Part shown: positions 45,590 through 55,845 of the stretch, piece by piece
Layout: each line of letters opens with the position of its first letter
How positions within the stretch are numbered: position 1 is the first letter of the stretch
NCBI GenBank assembly: GCA_964370815.1
Contig: CAYJKQ010000004.1
Location: 1 to 64,000, forward strand
Source of the DNA: UBA12087 sp964370815
Lineage (GTDB): Bacteria; Chloroflexota; Anaerolineae; Anaerolineales; Villigracilaceae
DNA: 64,000 nucleotides
Direction of reading: 5' to 3'
Program-made: the position numbers and the translations under genes
The notes under the pieces: generated by a model
The model's input: the letters and a program-made list of their open reading frames with translations, nothing else
Told to the model about the DNA's origin: nothing
The model's database searches: none

Positions 45590-47446
45590 TTATGCCAACA
45601 ATGCTTCTTTTGCCTTCTTTACTGTTTTTCCTCGTTCTTCCATATTCAAAATACGCTTGCGAATGCGGTAAGATTGCGGAGTAACCTCCAATAACTCATC
45701 ATCAGCCAGGTATTCGATAGATTCATCCAGGCTCATATTTCGAGGTGTTGTTAGACGAACTTCGATATCCTTGTTTGATGAACGCATATTCGTCAGGTGT
45801 TTCTTCTTACAGACATTGATCGTCAAGTCACCCGGCCGGGTATATTCGCCAACTACCATTCCATCATAGACTTCCACACCAGCACCAATGAATAAAGATC
45901 CGCGTTCTTCGGCATTTTTTAATCCAAAAGTCGTAGTGATCCCTTCTTCCCAGGAAACCAGTGAGCCGTTTATGCGCGAACTCATTGGTCCGGCCATCTC
46001 ATCATACCCATGAAAAATGGTATTCATTATCCCCATTCCACGCGTTGCTGTTAAAAATTGGTACCGAAAACCCAATAATCCTCGTGTTGGCACAATATAT
46101 ACCAGTTGAACATTCCCATCACTGTTGTCTGTCATGCTTTGCATTATTCCACGACGCACTCCCAGCATCTCAACTACAATGCCAACTGTTTCTGGGCTGG
46201 TATCAATATGTACTTCTTCATACGGTTCGAGCAAACTGCCATCTTCAGCGTTGCGCATGATAACTTCAGGACGTGAGACCTGGAATTCGTACCCCTCTCG
46301 GCGCATGGTCTCTATCAAAATAGCCAGGTGTAATTCACCCCGTCCAGCAACTAAAAAAGTATCTGTTGATTCGGTTTCATTTACCCGCAGGGAAACATTG
46401 GTACGCAATTCATCAAACAGTCGTTCTCGCAATTTTCTGGAAGTACTCCATTTACCTTCTCTCCCGGAAAATGGCGAAGTATTTACTCCGAATGTCATTC
46501 GCACTGTAGGTTCTTCCACATGGATTGGTGGAAGTGCAACCGGGTTGTCCCGATCTGCCAGTGTCTCTCCAATTGAAATCCCTTCCAATCCAGCAAGGGC
46601 AATGATCTCACCTGCTCCGGCTTCAGTTACTTCCACGCGATCCAATCCACGGTAAACATATAGATAACGAGCATTTTCCGGCAGAATTTCACCATCAATC
46701 CTTATCCTGGACATGGGTTGCCCTACTTTAAGAGTTCCTGCGAAGATTCGACCCAAGGCAGTAATGCCACGATAGTCATCGTAACCTAATGTGCTTACCA
46801 ACATTTGAAAAGGAGCTTCCAAATCCACCTTTGGGGCTGGTATATTGTTTAAAATAGTTTTAAATAGAGGTTGTAAATCTGGTCCCAATTCTGCGGTAAG
46901 GCTTGCCTGGGCTGTGGTCGCTTTGGCGTATACCACGGGGAAATCTGCTTGTTCTTCCGTTGCTCCCAGCTCTATGAACAAGTCAAATGTCTGGTTTAAT
47001 ACACGGCTTGGTTCAGCGTCCTTTCGATCAACTTTATTAATAACAACTATAGCCTTATGCCCCTTTTCAAGAGCTTTTTTTAGAACAAAACGAGTTTGTG
47101 GCATGGGACCTTCGGCTGCATCCACCAATAAAAGGACGCCATCCACCATATTCATAACCCGTTCAACTTCCCCCCCGAAATCAGCATGACCGGGAGTATC
47201 AACAATATTTATTTTTACCTGTTGGTTACTATCTGGATCCCAGAGTGAGATAGCTGTATTCTTGGATAAAATGGTAATTCCTCGTTCGCGTTCAAGGTCA
47301 TTTGAATCCATGACCCTCTCTGCAACCTGTTGGTTATCACGGAATGTATGCGATTGTCGCAACAATCCATCCACAAGTGTAGTTTTACCATGATCAACAT
47401 GGGCAATAATTGCTATATTTCTAAGATCAGTTCGTTCAGTTATCAT
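45590..47446 (-). CDS. typA: Ribosome-associated GTPase TypA/BipA
   Basis: This 618-aa translational GTPase has G1 AHVDHGKTT, switch II DTPGHADFGGEVERV, G4 NKVDR and the BipA-specific C-terminal domain (RKRILNMEERGKTVKKAKEA). It acts in ribosome biogenesis and stress, notably in the cold. A hairpin (47477-47499) lies in its leader. Confidence 0.96.
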   Translation of the reverse strand: MITERTDLRNIAIIAHVDHGKTTLVDGLLRQSHTFRDNQQVAERVMDSNDLERERGITILSKNTAISLWDPDSNQQVKINIVDTPGHADFGGEVERVMNMVDGVLLLVDAAEGPMPQTRFVLKKALEKGHKAIVVINKVDRKDAEPSRVLNQTFDLFIELGATEEQADFPVVYAKATTAQASLTAELGPDLQPLFKTILNNIPAPKVDLEAPFQMLVSTLGYDDYRGITALGRIFAGTLKVGQPMSRIRIDGEILPENARYLYVYRGLDRVEVTEAGAGEIIALAGLEGISIGETLADRDNPVALPPIHVEEPTVRMTFGVNTSPFSGREGKWSTSRKLRERLFDELRTNVSLRVNETESTDTFLVAGRGELHLAILIETMRREGYEFQVSRPEVIMRNAEDGSLLEPYEEVHIDTSPETVGIVVEMLGVRRGIMQSMTDNSDGNVQLVYIVPTRGLLGFRYQFLTATRGMGIMNTIFHGYDEMAGPMSSRINGSLVSWEEGITTTFGLKNAEERGSLFIGAGVEVYDGMVVGEYTRPGDLTINVCKKKHLTNMRSSNKDIEVRLTTPRNMSLDESIEYLADDELLEVTPQSYRIRKRILNMEERGKTVKKAKEALLA

Positions 47447-47476
47447 TATTTTTACTCTTATTTAACACATAAAATA

Positions 47477-47499
47477 GCCTCGACCAAAATGGCCGAGGC
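47477..47499 (-). promoter_or_regulatory. Hairpin in the typA leader
   Basis: GCCTCGACCA (47477-47486) pairs with TGGCCGAGGC (47490-47499), 10 bp with one wobble and a 3-base loop. On the minus strand it is followed by TATTTTATG and lies 31 bases before the typA start. It could be an attenuator or a terminator for read-through from upstream. Confidence 0.4.
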
Positions 47500-47567
47500 G
47501 ATAATCCGGCTTACAGGTCATAGTTTATCAGATTGTGGCAGTTTTGGATAGGTTCCAAAATTGCCCC

Positions 47568-47597
47568 TTGTAAAGACACTGGGGCAACGAGTATAAT
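47568..47597 (+). promoter_or_regulatory. Promoter of the yebC-ruvCA operon
   Basis: TTGTAA (47568-47573), 18 bases, then a consensus TATAAT (47592-47597), about 58 bases before yebC. Confidence 0.55.
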
Positions 47598-47654
47598 TCC
47601 AAGGCAATTTTAGATTAATTTCCACAATCGTGGTATTAAAGAAGGAGAGTTTTT

Positions 47655-48407
47655 ATGTCTGGACACAGCCATTGGGCAACCATTCGCCGTAAAAAAGGCG
47701 CAACGGATGCCAAGAGAGGCCAGGCTTTTACACGCCTGGCACGAGAAATTGCAATTGCAGCCCGGGGAGGTGCTGATCCCAATAATAATTTCCAATTATC
47801 ACTTGCTGTTGAACGAGCTCGTGCTCAGAATATGCCCAAAGATAGCATAGAACGAGCCATCAAACGCGGAAGTGGAGATGACAAAGATGGAGTGGTGATT
47901 GAAGAAATCACATATGAAGGATACGGTCCGCAAGGTGTTGCATTGATCATCGAATGTGTCACCGATAATCGCAATCGCTCGGTATCTGAAATTCGCCATC
48001 AACTCAATCGTGCTGGTGGATCGATGGCTGAAAATGGAGCAGTCAGTTGGCAATTCAATCGCGAGGCTTATTTTTACTTCCCTGCCAGCATGCTTGGTTA
48101 TGAAAAAGCCTTTGAACTGGCTGTCGAATCTGGGGCAGATGATGTTACTGAAGATGGTGATATGATCGAGATCGTCGGACCAGTTGAATCTTTTAATACT
48201 CTGAATAGATCATTGCGCGAGGCAAATGTTTTTCCAGAAGAATCAGGACTTCGCATGGTTGCCAAACAGGAACTCGAATTGGATTTGGATCGTACTTTAC
48301 AAGTTTATCGTGTCATCGAGGCGATCGAAGAACTTGATGACGTTCAGGATGTATATCACAACTTAAAGCTTTCTGACGAGGCATTGGCAGTTCTTGAGGC
48401 GGAATAA
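47655..48407 (+). CDS. yebC: YebC/PmpR-family protein (TACO1 type)
   Basis: This 250-aa protein has the family start SGHSHWATIRRKKGATDAKR, AARGGADPNNN and RAKxxMPKD-like ARAQNMPKDSIERAIKRG, and GYGPQGVALIIECVTDNRNR. Members act as transcription regulators or help ribosomes translate polyproline stretches. SD AAGGAGAG precedes the ATG. ruvC follows after 2 bases, a common gene order. Confidence 0.95.
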   Translation: MSGHSHWATIRRKKGATDAKRGQAFTRLAREIAIAARGGADPNNNFQLSLAVERARAQNMPKDSIERAIKRGSGDDKDGVVIEEITYEGYGPQGVALIIECVTDNRNRSVSEIRHQLNRAGGSMAENGAVSWQFNREAYFYFPASMLGYEKAFELAVESGADDVTEDGDMIEIVGPVESFNTLNRSLREANVFPEESGLRMVAKQELELDLDRTLQVYRVIEAIEELDDVQDVYHNLKLSDEALAVLEAE

Positions 48408-48409
48408 AC

Positions 48410-48889
48410 ATGACCTTGATCCTTGGACTGGATCCAGGTACTGCAACAACAGGTTATGGACTTGTAAATGATGACTCTGGGGGAGGATTGCATGCGATTG
48501 AATATGGAATCATCCAGACACCTGCTGGAATACCAGACTCCGAAAGGCTGGTAATCCTTTACCAGCGTTTGCGCGAAATCATTCTTCTCCATCGCCCGCA
48601 GGGGAGTGCGGTGGAGAAGTTGTTTTTTCAAAAAAATGTTCGCACTGCGATCACCGTTAGCCAGGCACGTGGTGTCATCCTGGTTTCCCTGGCAGAAGCT
48701 GGTCTGGAAATTGGTGAATATTCACCCAATGAGATAAAACAGGCTGTGACAGGCTATGGGAGTGCAGATAAACATCAGGTCCAGGAAATGGTGCGAGTTT
48801 TGTTGGGTTTAAAGGATATTCCAAAACCTGATGATGCTGCAGATGCATTAGCAGTTGCCATAACACACCTGCACACAAATCGATATTAA
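48410..48889 (+). CDS. ruvC: Holliday junction resolvase RuvC
   Basis: This 159-aa endonuclease has the catalytic acids in LILGLDPGTATTGYGLV (Asp), SAVEKLFFQKN (Glu) and PDDAADALAVAITH (two Asp). It cuts Holliday junctions with RuvAB. It is tightly coupled to yebC and followed by ruvA. Confidence 0.96.
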   Translation: MTLILGLDPGTATTGYGLVNDDSGGGLHAIEYGIIQTPAGIPDSERLVILYQRLREIILLHRPQGSAVEKLFFQKNVRTAITVSQARGVILVSLAEAGLEIGEYSPNEIKQAVTGYGSADKHQVQEMVRVLLGLKDIPKPDDAADALAVAITHLHTNRY

Positions 48890-48933
48890 AATTAATTAAT
48901 AAATAACAACTATATCCTTTTTGCGAGAATACA

Positions 48934-49506
48934 ATGATAACTACACTGCGCGGTCTAATTGCTCAACTGGAAGATAACGCTGTCATTCTGGAAGTTGGTG
49001 GAGTAGGTCTTCGGCTTTTCGTTCCGCAACCCCTTATCGGAAGAGTTAAGGTCGGAGAAAACATTATTTTTCAAACCCATCTATCAGTGCGCGAAGATGC
49101 TTTGACTCTTTATGGTTTCGATACGATCATTGATAGGAGCCTTTTTACCATGTTGCTGGGTGTGGACGGAGTTGGACCTAAAGCAGCACTAGCGGTTCTT
49201 TCAACATTGGATTATGAGACAGTTCAAAGTGCTGTCCACAATGACCAGTATGAAATTTTGAACAGAGTTCCGGGGGTGGGCAAAAAAACTGCCCAAAAGA
49301 TCATCCTGTATTTAAAAGACCGCATGAAACCAGTCAGTGGCCTCGAGCGGATCGCATCCATGTCTGATGCAGATTCCGAAGTTCTTGCAGCATTGATTTC
49401 GCTAGGTTACAGTGTTGTTGAAGCCCAACGGGCTATCCAAAATTTACCCAAAGATGCCCCTGATAACGTGGAAGATCGTTTAAGATTAACTTTACAAAAT
49501 GTGTAA
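48934..49506 (+). CDS. ruvA: Holliday junction helicase subunit RuvA
   Basis: This 190-aa protein has the OB-fold N-terminus (TTLRGLIAQLEDNAVILEVGG), the HhH motifs LLGVDGVGPKAALAVL and LNRVPGVGKKTAQKIIL, and a C-terminal domain that would bind RuvB. ruvB does not follow; an ABC-F gene does. Confidence 0.96.
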   Translation: MITTLRGLIAQLEDNAVILEVGGVGLRLFVPQPLIGRVKVGENIIFQTHLSVREDALTLYGFDTIIDRSLFTMLLGVDGVGPKAALAVLSTLDYETVQSAVHNDQYEILNRVPGVGKKTAQKIILYLKDRMKPVSGLERIASMSDADSEVLAALISLGYSVVEAQRAIQNLPKDAPDNVEDRLRLTLQNV

Positions 49507-49518
49507 ATTGCGTTCATC

Positions 49519-51534
49519 ATGTCTTTAATAAGTGCAAATAATCTATCTAAATCTTATGGTCCGGAAGATATTTTTTCCAACTTGAGTTTTTCTATTCCTC
49601 ACGGTTCCCGTTTGGCATTGGTTGGGCCAAATGGAATCGGTAAAACTACTTTGCTTCGCATTCTGTGCGGGTTGGAAGAGTCTTCTGGCGGGACCATTTC
49701 GCACGCTAAAAATTTAAGAATTGGATACCTGCCCCAAGAAGCCGAATTTGATATGGAAGGCACAGTTTGGGAAGCCTGCCTGTCGATCTTTTCGGAGCTT
49801 CAAGCCAATCAGGAAGAGCTCACCCGATTGGAAGCCCTCATGGCTCAAAGCGAACATGCGGCGAAGGCTTTATCCAAGTATGGTCCCTTGCAACAGGAAT
49901 TTGAGCGCAAAGGGGGCTATTCATACCCCACCCGAATCCGTCAGGTATTAACAGGCCTTGGTTTCAATAAACAAGATTACCATATGCCTCTGGAGCATTT
50001 ATCCGGTGGGCAACGAACACGCGCTTTTCTGTCCCAACTTCTATTATCAGACCCAGATTTATTACTTTTAGACGAGCCTACTAATCATCTCGATATCGCA
50101 GCAGTCGAGTGGCTGGAAGGATATCTGAGTCAATGGGAAGGTGCTGCCATCATGGTTTCCCATGATCGATATTTCCTTGACAAGGTCGCCAACGGCGTAC
50201 TTGAAATGACAGCTGTAGGAACCGAATCATACAAAGGAAATTATTCCGCATATACGGAACAACGGACTGCGCGTTGGGAGCGAAGGCAGGAAACTTTTCA
50301 ATCGGAAAAAGATAATTTATTAAAAGAAGTTGAATATATCAAGAAGAATATTTCTGGTCAGAATACACTGCAGGCTAAAGGAAAATTAAAACGCCTTACT
50401 CGCATTGTTCAGGCTATTGAACAAGTCGGTATGGATAAGGTTTTATCCAAATCCTGGATGCAGCTAAGTAACGAAGTCAACAATTCCACCTCCCCCTTTG
50501 GGGTGGAAGAAACAGAGCGTCGGGTCCGATCCCTGCATTTACCTGACCATCGCCCTCCAAGGTTGCACTTGCGCATCCAATCCCAACAACGCTCAGGTGA
50601 ACTTGTGATCCGAACACGAGACTTGCTAGTGGGTTATCCAGATAAAACCTTGTTTAAAGCACCCGACATAGAATTGCGTCGCGGCGATTGTGCTGCCCTG
50701 ATCGGTCCTAATGGCGCCGGAAAAACGACATTCTTAAAAACCTGTCTAGGTCAAATTCAACCTCTCAGTGGCGAAGTTTTATTGGGAGCCAGCCTTCAAA
50801 TTGGTTATTTTGCCCAGGCACACGAAGGCTTGAAACCAGAAAACACTCTCATCCAGGAGATTCAATCGGTGGCGGAAAATATGCTGCCAAATGAAGTTCG
50901 CAATTATCTTGGCCGTTACCTTTTTTCTGGAGATGATGTATATAAATATGTGGAAGTGTTATCAGGTGGTGAACGTGGTCGTTTGGCTCTGGCCAAGTTG
51001 GCATTATTGGAAACCAACCTGCTGCTTCTTGACGAACCTACCAACCATCTGGATATCCTTTCACAAGAGATATTACAGGAAGTTTTAAACGAGTACAGGG
51101 GTACCATTCTTCTGGTTACACATGACCGATACCTGATCGATGCACTGGCTACCCAGATATGGGAGGTGGAAACAGATGAATCAAAACTTTCAGCGTTTAA
51201 TGGAACTTATAGCCAACGGAAAGAAGAACGGGAAAGATTAACAAATATCCAATCTGGAATCGCAAATCAGGGGAACTATCCAGTTAATTCAGATAGAACA
51301 AGAACAAGAAACACATCGTCCGCATCCAATAAAGATGAGCGTCGGAGAATTGCCCAGCTGCAGGAGTTGGAAAATGCAATTTCAGAACTCGAATCCCAAC
51401 TCGCAGAGATTGGACAGAAATTGGAAAATCCACCTGCTGATACTGTTCTGGTGCGTAAGTGGGGTAACCAATATGCAGAGATACAAAAGAAAATGGATGA
51501 AAAACTAAGATCCTGGGAAAACATGCAATCCTAA
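49519..51534 (+). CDS. ABC-F family ATPase
   Basis: This 671-aa protein has two ABC domains on one chain and no membrane part. Walker A motifs are GPNGIGKTT and GPNGAGKTT; signatures are LSGGQRTRA and LSGGERGRL; both Walker B end in LLLDEPTNHLDI. A linker with charged helix (RQETFQSEKDNLLKEVEYIKK) lies between them and a C-terminal coiled coil (LQELENAISELESQLAEIGQ) resembles Uup. ABC-F proteins act on ribosomes (stalling relief or drug protection) or DNA. It is 12 bases after ruvA. Confidence 0.92.
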   Translation: MSLISANNLSKSYGPEDIFSNLSFSIPHGSRLALVGPNGIGKTTLLRILCGLEESSGGTISHAKNLRIGYLPQEAEFDMEGTVWEACLSIFSELQANQEELTRLEALMAQSEHAAKALSKYGPLQQEFERKGGYSYPTRIRQVLTGLGFNKQDYHMPLEHLSGGQRTRAFLSQLLLSDPDLLLLDEPTNHLDIAAVEWLEGYLSQWEGAAIMVSHDRYFLDKVANGVLEMTAVGTESYKGNYSAYTEQRTARWERRQETFQSEKDNLLKEVEYIKKNISGQNTLQAKGKLKRLTRIVQAIEQVGMDKVLSKSWMQLSNEVNNSTSPFGVEETERRVRSLHLPDHRPPRLHLRIQSQQRSGELVIRTRDLLVGYPDKTLFKAPDIELRRGDCAALIGPNGAGKTTFLKTCLGQIQPLSGEVLLGASLQIGYFAQAHEGLKPENTLIQEIQSVAENMLPNEVRNYLGRYLFSGDDVYKYVEVLSGGERGRLALAKLALLETNLLLLDEPTNHLDILSQEILQEVLNEYRGTILLVTHDRYLIDALATQIWEVETDESKLSAFNGTYSQRKEERERLTNIQSGIANQGNYPVNSDRTRTRNTSSASNKDERRRIAQLQELENAISELESQLAEIGQKLENPPADTVLVRKWGNQYAEIQKKMDEKLRSWENMQS

Positions 51535-51576
51535 AATAGGATTGAATGTTTTCCGAAGAATCTGTTATTGGTCAGA

Positions 51577-51618
51577 GAAAAAGACAACGCATTTGATACC
51601 AAATGTGTTGTCTTTTTC
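51577..51618 (+). terminator. Bidirectional terminator between the ABC-F and CDF genes
   Basis: An 18-bp stem (51577-51594 with 51601-51618, one G-T wobble) has A-rich left and T-rich right flanks (AAAAAGACAAC / GTTGTCTTTTT), so it can stop transcription from both sides. Confidence 0.85.
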
Positions 51619-52598
51619 TATTCACTGTCAACAGGACTTGTTACATTTTCAGTTTGCTCACCTTCTGGAGGTGAATGTGCTAAGTCCATATCAATTTTCA
51701 CACGATCCAATAAAATATCCTGCGAAGAAATCTCGTCTTCAATCGGTTCCAAGTGGGTAAATATCGTAGCTTCATCAAACAGATTTAAGAGGTCAAACTC
51801 CAAATCCTCAGCAATATGGTGTCCATCATGCACAGTCATATCTCCAGGAACAAGAATATGCAAGGAAATGAATCTGCGTGATGCAGAAAGTCTTGTTCGT
51901 AAAGCATGAAATTGAATTCCCCTTTGACGGTAATTGTCCAATACTTCTCCAATTTTAATAGTTTCATCCTTTGGCAAGGCCGTATCCATTAATCCTGAGA
52001 TCGATTTACGTATCAAGTTTACACCGGTCCAGACAATATTTGCAGCCACTACCAGGGCGATCAAAGGATCAATGATGGTCCATGTGGAGACGGAAACAAC
52101 TATTACTGCAAGGATGACTCCTGCAGAAGTCCAAACATCCGTCATCAAATGAGCAGCATCTGCTTCGAGGGTGATCGAATTGAAATTCTTACCTGCTCTT
52201 CTTAGAACAAGTGCCACAACAAAATTTATTACCGATGCAGCCACCGATACTACCAGTCCCACTCCAACCTGATCCAATCCTTGTGGATGCAACAACCTTA
52301 TTATCGCTGCATAAATAATGCTCCCTGCAGCGACAAGTATCAGGGTGCCCTCGACACCGCTGGAAAAATATTCCGCCTTCGAGTGTCCAAACATATGACT
52401 CTCATCTTCAGGACGGGCAGCTATGGTTAACATCCAGAGGGCCATTAATGCCCCAAACAAATTTACAACTGATTCGAGCGCATCTGAAAGCAAACCTACC
52501 GAACCAGTCAACAGGTAAGCCCCGGATTTTAAGGCGATTGTACAAATAGCAGCAGCTATGGATAACCAGGCAAAACGGGTGAGAGAAGATCGTTTCAT
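51618..52598 (-). CDS. Cation diffusion facilitator transporter
   Basis: This 326-aa protein has six hydrophobic segments, the metal-site motifs LLSDALESVVN and AAHLMTDVWTS, and a C-terminal ferredoxin-like domain (FHALRTRLSASRRFISLHILVPG). CDF proteins export Zn, Mn, Fe or Co by proton exchange; the metal is not decided by sequence here. Confidence 0.92.
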   Translation of the reverse strand: MKRSSLTRFAWLSIAAAICTIALKSGAYLLTGSVGLLSDALESVVNLFGALMALWMLTIAARPEDESHMFGHSKAEYFSSGVEGTLILVAAGSIIYAAIIRLLHPQGLDQVGVGLVVSVAASVINFVVALVLRRAGKNFNSITLEADAAHLMTDVWTSAGVILAVIVVSVSTWTIIDPLIALVVAANIVWTGVNLIRKSISGLMDTALPKDETIKIGEVLDNYRQRGIQFHALRTRLSASRRFISLHILVPGDMTVHDGHHIAEDLEFDLLNLFDEATIFTHLEPIEDEISSQDILLDRVKIDMDLAHSPPEGEQTENVTSPVDSE

Positions 52599-52892
52599 TT
52601 AAGTCCTATCAATTGCAATAGAGGTTAATGGTATTTTATAAATTAAGTATGTGACCATAACATCTGAAATATTTCACAAGTTAGAGATGATTAGGCGATT
52701 ATAATGGAGAATGGATTTCCATAAGAGTTAAAATAGTAAATTACTGAGATCATATAATTAATTTTTTTCATGGGTGAGGGCTTAAATTTCGACGGAGAAC
52801 AACTTTAATTCGGAGCAAGAGATTCAATCTATAACAAACATACACTCTGAAAGAAAAATCGAAAAAAACATACCAATTGTGAGGTCATTATT

Positions 52893-54023
52893 ATGCTAAT
52901 CATCGAGAAAATCGATACCACAAGCAAGGATCAAGTACGAAAATTTGTAGAGTTTTATTATGATCTATATAAAGACTGTCCATATTGGGTTCCCCCACTT
53001 TACATTGATGCCTACCTGCCTTTAAACCGCAAAAAGCACCCTTTCTTCACACATTCGGAAGCTGATTTTTTCCTGGCTTTCAGGGATGGAAAGGTGGTTG
53101 GCAGAATTTGTGCAGCAGAAAATAAACCGTTTAACGATTATCACAAAACCCATAAAGCGCAGTTCTATTTCTTCGACAGTATTAATGAACAAGAGATCGC
53201 TCAGGCACTTTTTAGCGCTGTCTTTAAATGGGCAAAGGATAGAGATCTGGATATGGTGGTTGGACCTAAAGGATTGTCCCCATTTGATGGTTATGGAATC
53301 CTAGTGGATGGATTTGAGCAACGCCAAATGATGACAATGATGAATTATAACTACCCCTATTATGCCACTTTGGTCGAACATATCGGTTTTGAAAAAGAGG
53401 TGGATTTTATTTCCTGTTATTTACCGGCCGAGTCGTTCCATATCCCTGAACGGGTTGAGCGTATTTCAAAGCGTGTTCAGGAGCGCGGAAAGCTCTCAGT
53501 AAAAAAATTTAAGAGCAAACGCGAGCTAGTAAAATGGGCACCGAGAATTGGCGAGACGTATAACATGGCGTTTATCAATAACTGGGAATATTATCCTTTC
53601 AGCCAGGCTGATATTGATTTTGCCGTTGATAATGTGTTCATGGTCGCTGATCACCGATTGATTAAAATAATCATGTATGAGGATGAAATTGTAGGCTTTC
53701 TATTTGCTTTTCCAGACGTCTCAGCTGCCTTGCAGCGTGCACACGGACGCTTAATCCCTTTCGGATTGCCAGATATCCTGCTTGAGATGAAACGAACGAA
53801 AACTGTAGCTGGAAATGGTATGGGAATTTTACCTGAATTTCAAGGTTCTGGTGGCAACGCCCTTTTATATTACGAAATGGGTAAGACTCTTCTCGAGTTT
53901 AGACAATTTCAATTTGTTGAAATGACCCAGGTCGCTGAAACAACAAAGCAAATGCGGGCTGATCTGAAAAATTTAAATGGAAGAGAGTATAAGAACCACC
54001 GAGTTTTTCGATTTTCGCTTTAG
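52893..54023 (+). CDS. GNAT-like N-acyltransferase-fold protein
   Basis: This 376-aa protein has an N-terminal part with FFLAFRDGKVVGRICAAEN and GPKGLSPFDGYGILVDG, and a C-terminal GNAT-like part with MYEDEIVGFLFAFPD and GMGILPEFQGSGGNALLYYEM. The pattern suggests two linked GNAT-fold domains, seen in a family of uncharacterised bacterial proteins. Substrate unknown. SD GTGAGG precedes the ATG. Confidence 0.75.
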   Translation: MLIIEKIDTTSKDQVRKFVEFYYDLYKDCPYWVPPLYIDAYLPLNRKKHPFFTHSEADFFLAFRDGKVVGRICAAENKPFNDYHKTHKAQFYFFDSINEQEIAQALFSAVFKWAKDRDLDMVVGPKGLSPFDGYGILVDGFEQRQMMTMMNYNYPYYATLVEHIGFEKEVDFISCYLPAESFHIPERVERISKRVQERGKLSVKKFKSKRELVKWAPRIGETYNMAFINNWEYYPFSQADIDFAVDNVFMVADHRLIKIIMYEDEIVGFLFAFPDVSAALQRAHGRLIPFGLPDILLEMKRTKTVAGNGMGILPEFQGSGGNALLYYEMGKTLLEFRQFQFVEMTQVAETTKQMRADLKNLNGREYKNHRVFRFSL

Positions 54024-54350
54024 AAAAATTAATAAACCTGTCTTTTTTTTAGATACAATTGGCACCTGTAATTAACATGTTTCTTCCTTAATTATTCAGG
54101 AATAAACTACAGGGTTAAGAATTTATATAATTATAGTTATAAACCACTTGATAAATATTTGAGGAGACACAATAACTCCATGCTGAGATCAGGAAGTTGA
54201 TCTCTTTATAGTCGTTTCGGGTGAGAGTTGATTAACCTTAGCGCTTATTTCATAAAACTTGAATTTGAAATCCTCCTAATTGTAATTATTTAAGAATTTT
54301 TCAAAGGATGATCTGCAGGATCTGTCAAACCTGTCGGTCAACTCCAGGTA
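54024..54350. other. 327-base intergenic region
   Basis: AT-rich and without a visible gene. A small hairpin, GAGATCA with TGATCTC (54185-54204), is followed by TTTATA and might end the GNAT transcript, but the stem has only 7 bp. Confidence 0.4.
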
Positions 54351-54620
54351 CTATTTTCTCTGGACATCGATAAGACTTAACCAATACCCCACAAATAGAA
54401 AGACTGCACTACCAATAGTTGCCATGCCAGTATTTAATCTGCCAATAGACCAAAACGAGAGATTTAAGAAACCACCAACAATATGACCAACCCAGAAACC
54501 TACCCATGACAAAATAAGAAGCAAAACCATGCGGAAAATACTCCCCCCTTTCCAGAAATGGAATAATGCTCCATATAAAGTGGATATAACAAATCCCAAG
54601 AAGAGAATAGGTAAGTTCAC
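54351..54620 (-). CDS. Small membrane protein, about three helices
   Basis: This 89-aa protein starts at GTG 54620 with a good SD (AAGGAGCTGACC). Three hydrophobic segments are visible (ILFLGFVISTLYGALF; VLLLILSWVGFWVGHIVGG; IGSAVFLFVGYWLSLI). No family is recognised with certainty. Confidence 0.6.
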   Translation of the reverse strand: MNLPILFLGFVISTLYGALFHFWKGGSIFRMVLLLILSWVGFWVGHIVGGFLNLSFWSIGRLNTGMATIGSAVFLFVGYWLSLIDVQRK

Positions 54621-54756
54621 GGTCAGCTCCTTATTTCCATAATTGGTAAATTCTCAGAAAATGTCTTGAAGGTAAGCGAGAGATTGCAAATCTCGAATTC
54701 CATATTTTATTTAAAAATATATTATAGGTAAATAAATATTTTACTATGCGCAATCA

Positions 54757-55845
54757 TTATTGGGTAATCCTTCCTCCGCCCAGAACCACTTCTCCGTCAA
54801 AGAAGACTGCTGACTGTCCGACTGTGATATCCCGTTGCGGCTGATCAAACCTAACTCGAATTTTTCCACCTTCAAGCCGACTTATTTCAGCCCAGGTCTC
54901 CCTGGCGGAATAGCGGATCTTGACTTCAGCCCGAAAATTATTATCCCTTGGTTCACCTGCAATCCAATGGACATTCGCTACGCTCATCTCAAACTGTCCC
55001 AATTCATCTTCCAAACCAACGATAAGTCTGTTTGTTTTAAATTGCTTGGCAAGCACATAAAGCGGTTGTGAGGATGCTAACCCCAATCCCTTGCGTTGAC
55101 CAATCGTGTAGAAGCTTAACCCCTGGTGTTCACCTAAAACTTTTCCATCCTGATTGACAATATACCCTGGTTTTAGACTTTCAGGCGCATTTCGTTTTAT
55201 AAACTTCCGGTAATCTTCTCCTGCCAGGAAACAAAGATCTTGGCTATCCGGTCTGGAAGCAGTTGGTAATCCGAACTCCTCTGCCATCGTACGGATCTTG
55301 TCTTTTGTAAAATCCCCCACCGGAAATAAGGCTTTTGCTAATTGTCCTTGATTTAGGATGTGAAGAATATAGGATTGATCTTTATTCCGATCAATAGCTC
55401 GTAATAATTGTTTCTTTCCTTGAGTCTGCTGATCCAATTCTTGTCCCTGGATTGACCGCAATCGAACATAATGGCCGGTTGCCATATACTCAGCTCCCAT
55501 TGCCAGGGCATGATCCAATAAATACTTCCACCTGATTGTACGATTACAGACCAGGCATGGATTAGGTGTGGCTCCCTGGAGATATTCCTCCAGAAAATAA
55601 TTAACCACCGTTGAACGAAAAATCTCCTTTGCGTCCACAACATAAAAAGGGACATCCAATTTTGCAGCCACACGCCTTGCAAGAGCCATAGCATCTGGAG
55701 TACAGCACCGATTTGATCCCTCTTTGCCCGGTTCTGACCACATTCTCAGCATCATACCAATTACATCGTAACCTTGCTGCTGTAGAATGACTGCAGCCAC
55801 AGATGAATCCACTCCACCGGACATTGCTACAACTACTTTTGTCAT
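54757..55845 (-). CDS. mnmA: tRNA-specific 2-thiouridylase
   Basis: This 362-aa enzyme thiolates U34 of tRNA Lys, Glu and Gln. It has the PP-loop AMSGGVDSSVAA, the catalytic Cys motifs NPCLVCNR and DLCFLAG, and the family ends TIGQRKGLGL and VFFDGEVVLGGG. Its start overlaps the desulfurase stop by 4 bases (ATGA), so sulfur donor and user are coupled. Confidence 0.96.
   Translation of the reverse strand: MTKVVVAMSGGVDSSVAAVILQQQGYDVIGMMLRMWSEPGKEGSNRCCTPDAMALARRVAAKLDVPFYVVDAKEIFRSTVVNYFLEEYLQGATPNPCLVCNRTIRWKYLLDHALAMGAEYMATGHYVRLRSIQGQELDQQTQGKKQLLRAIDRNKDQSYILHILNQGQLAKALFPVGDFTKDKIRTMAEEFGLPTASRPDSQDLCFLAGEDYRKFIKRNAPESLKPGYIVNQDGKVLGEHQGLSFYTIGQRKGLGLASSQPLYVLAKQFKTNRLIVGLEDELGQFEMSVANVHWIAGEPRDNNFRAEVKIRYSARETWAEISRLEGGKIRVRFDQPQRDITVGQSAVFFDGEVVLGGGRITQ

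Noticed and set aside
46125..46655. 176-codon plus-strand frame
   Set aside because: Antisense shadow of typA.
54185..54204. 7-bp hairpin as a terminator of the GNAT gene
   Set aside because: Stem short, U-tract poor, and 160 bases from the stop; only mentioned in the intergenic note.
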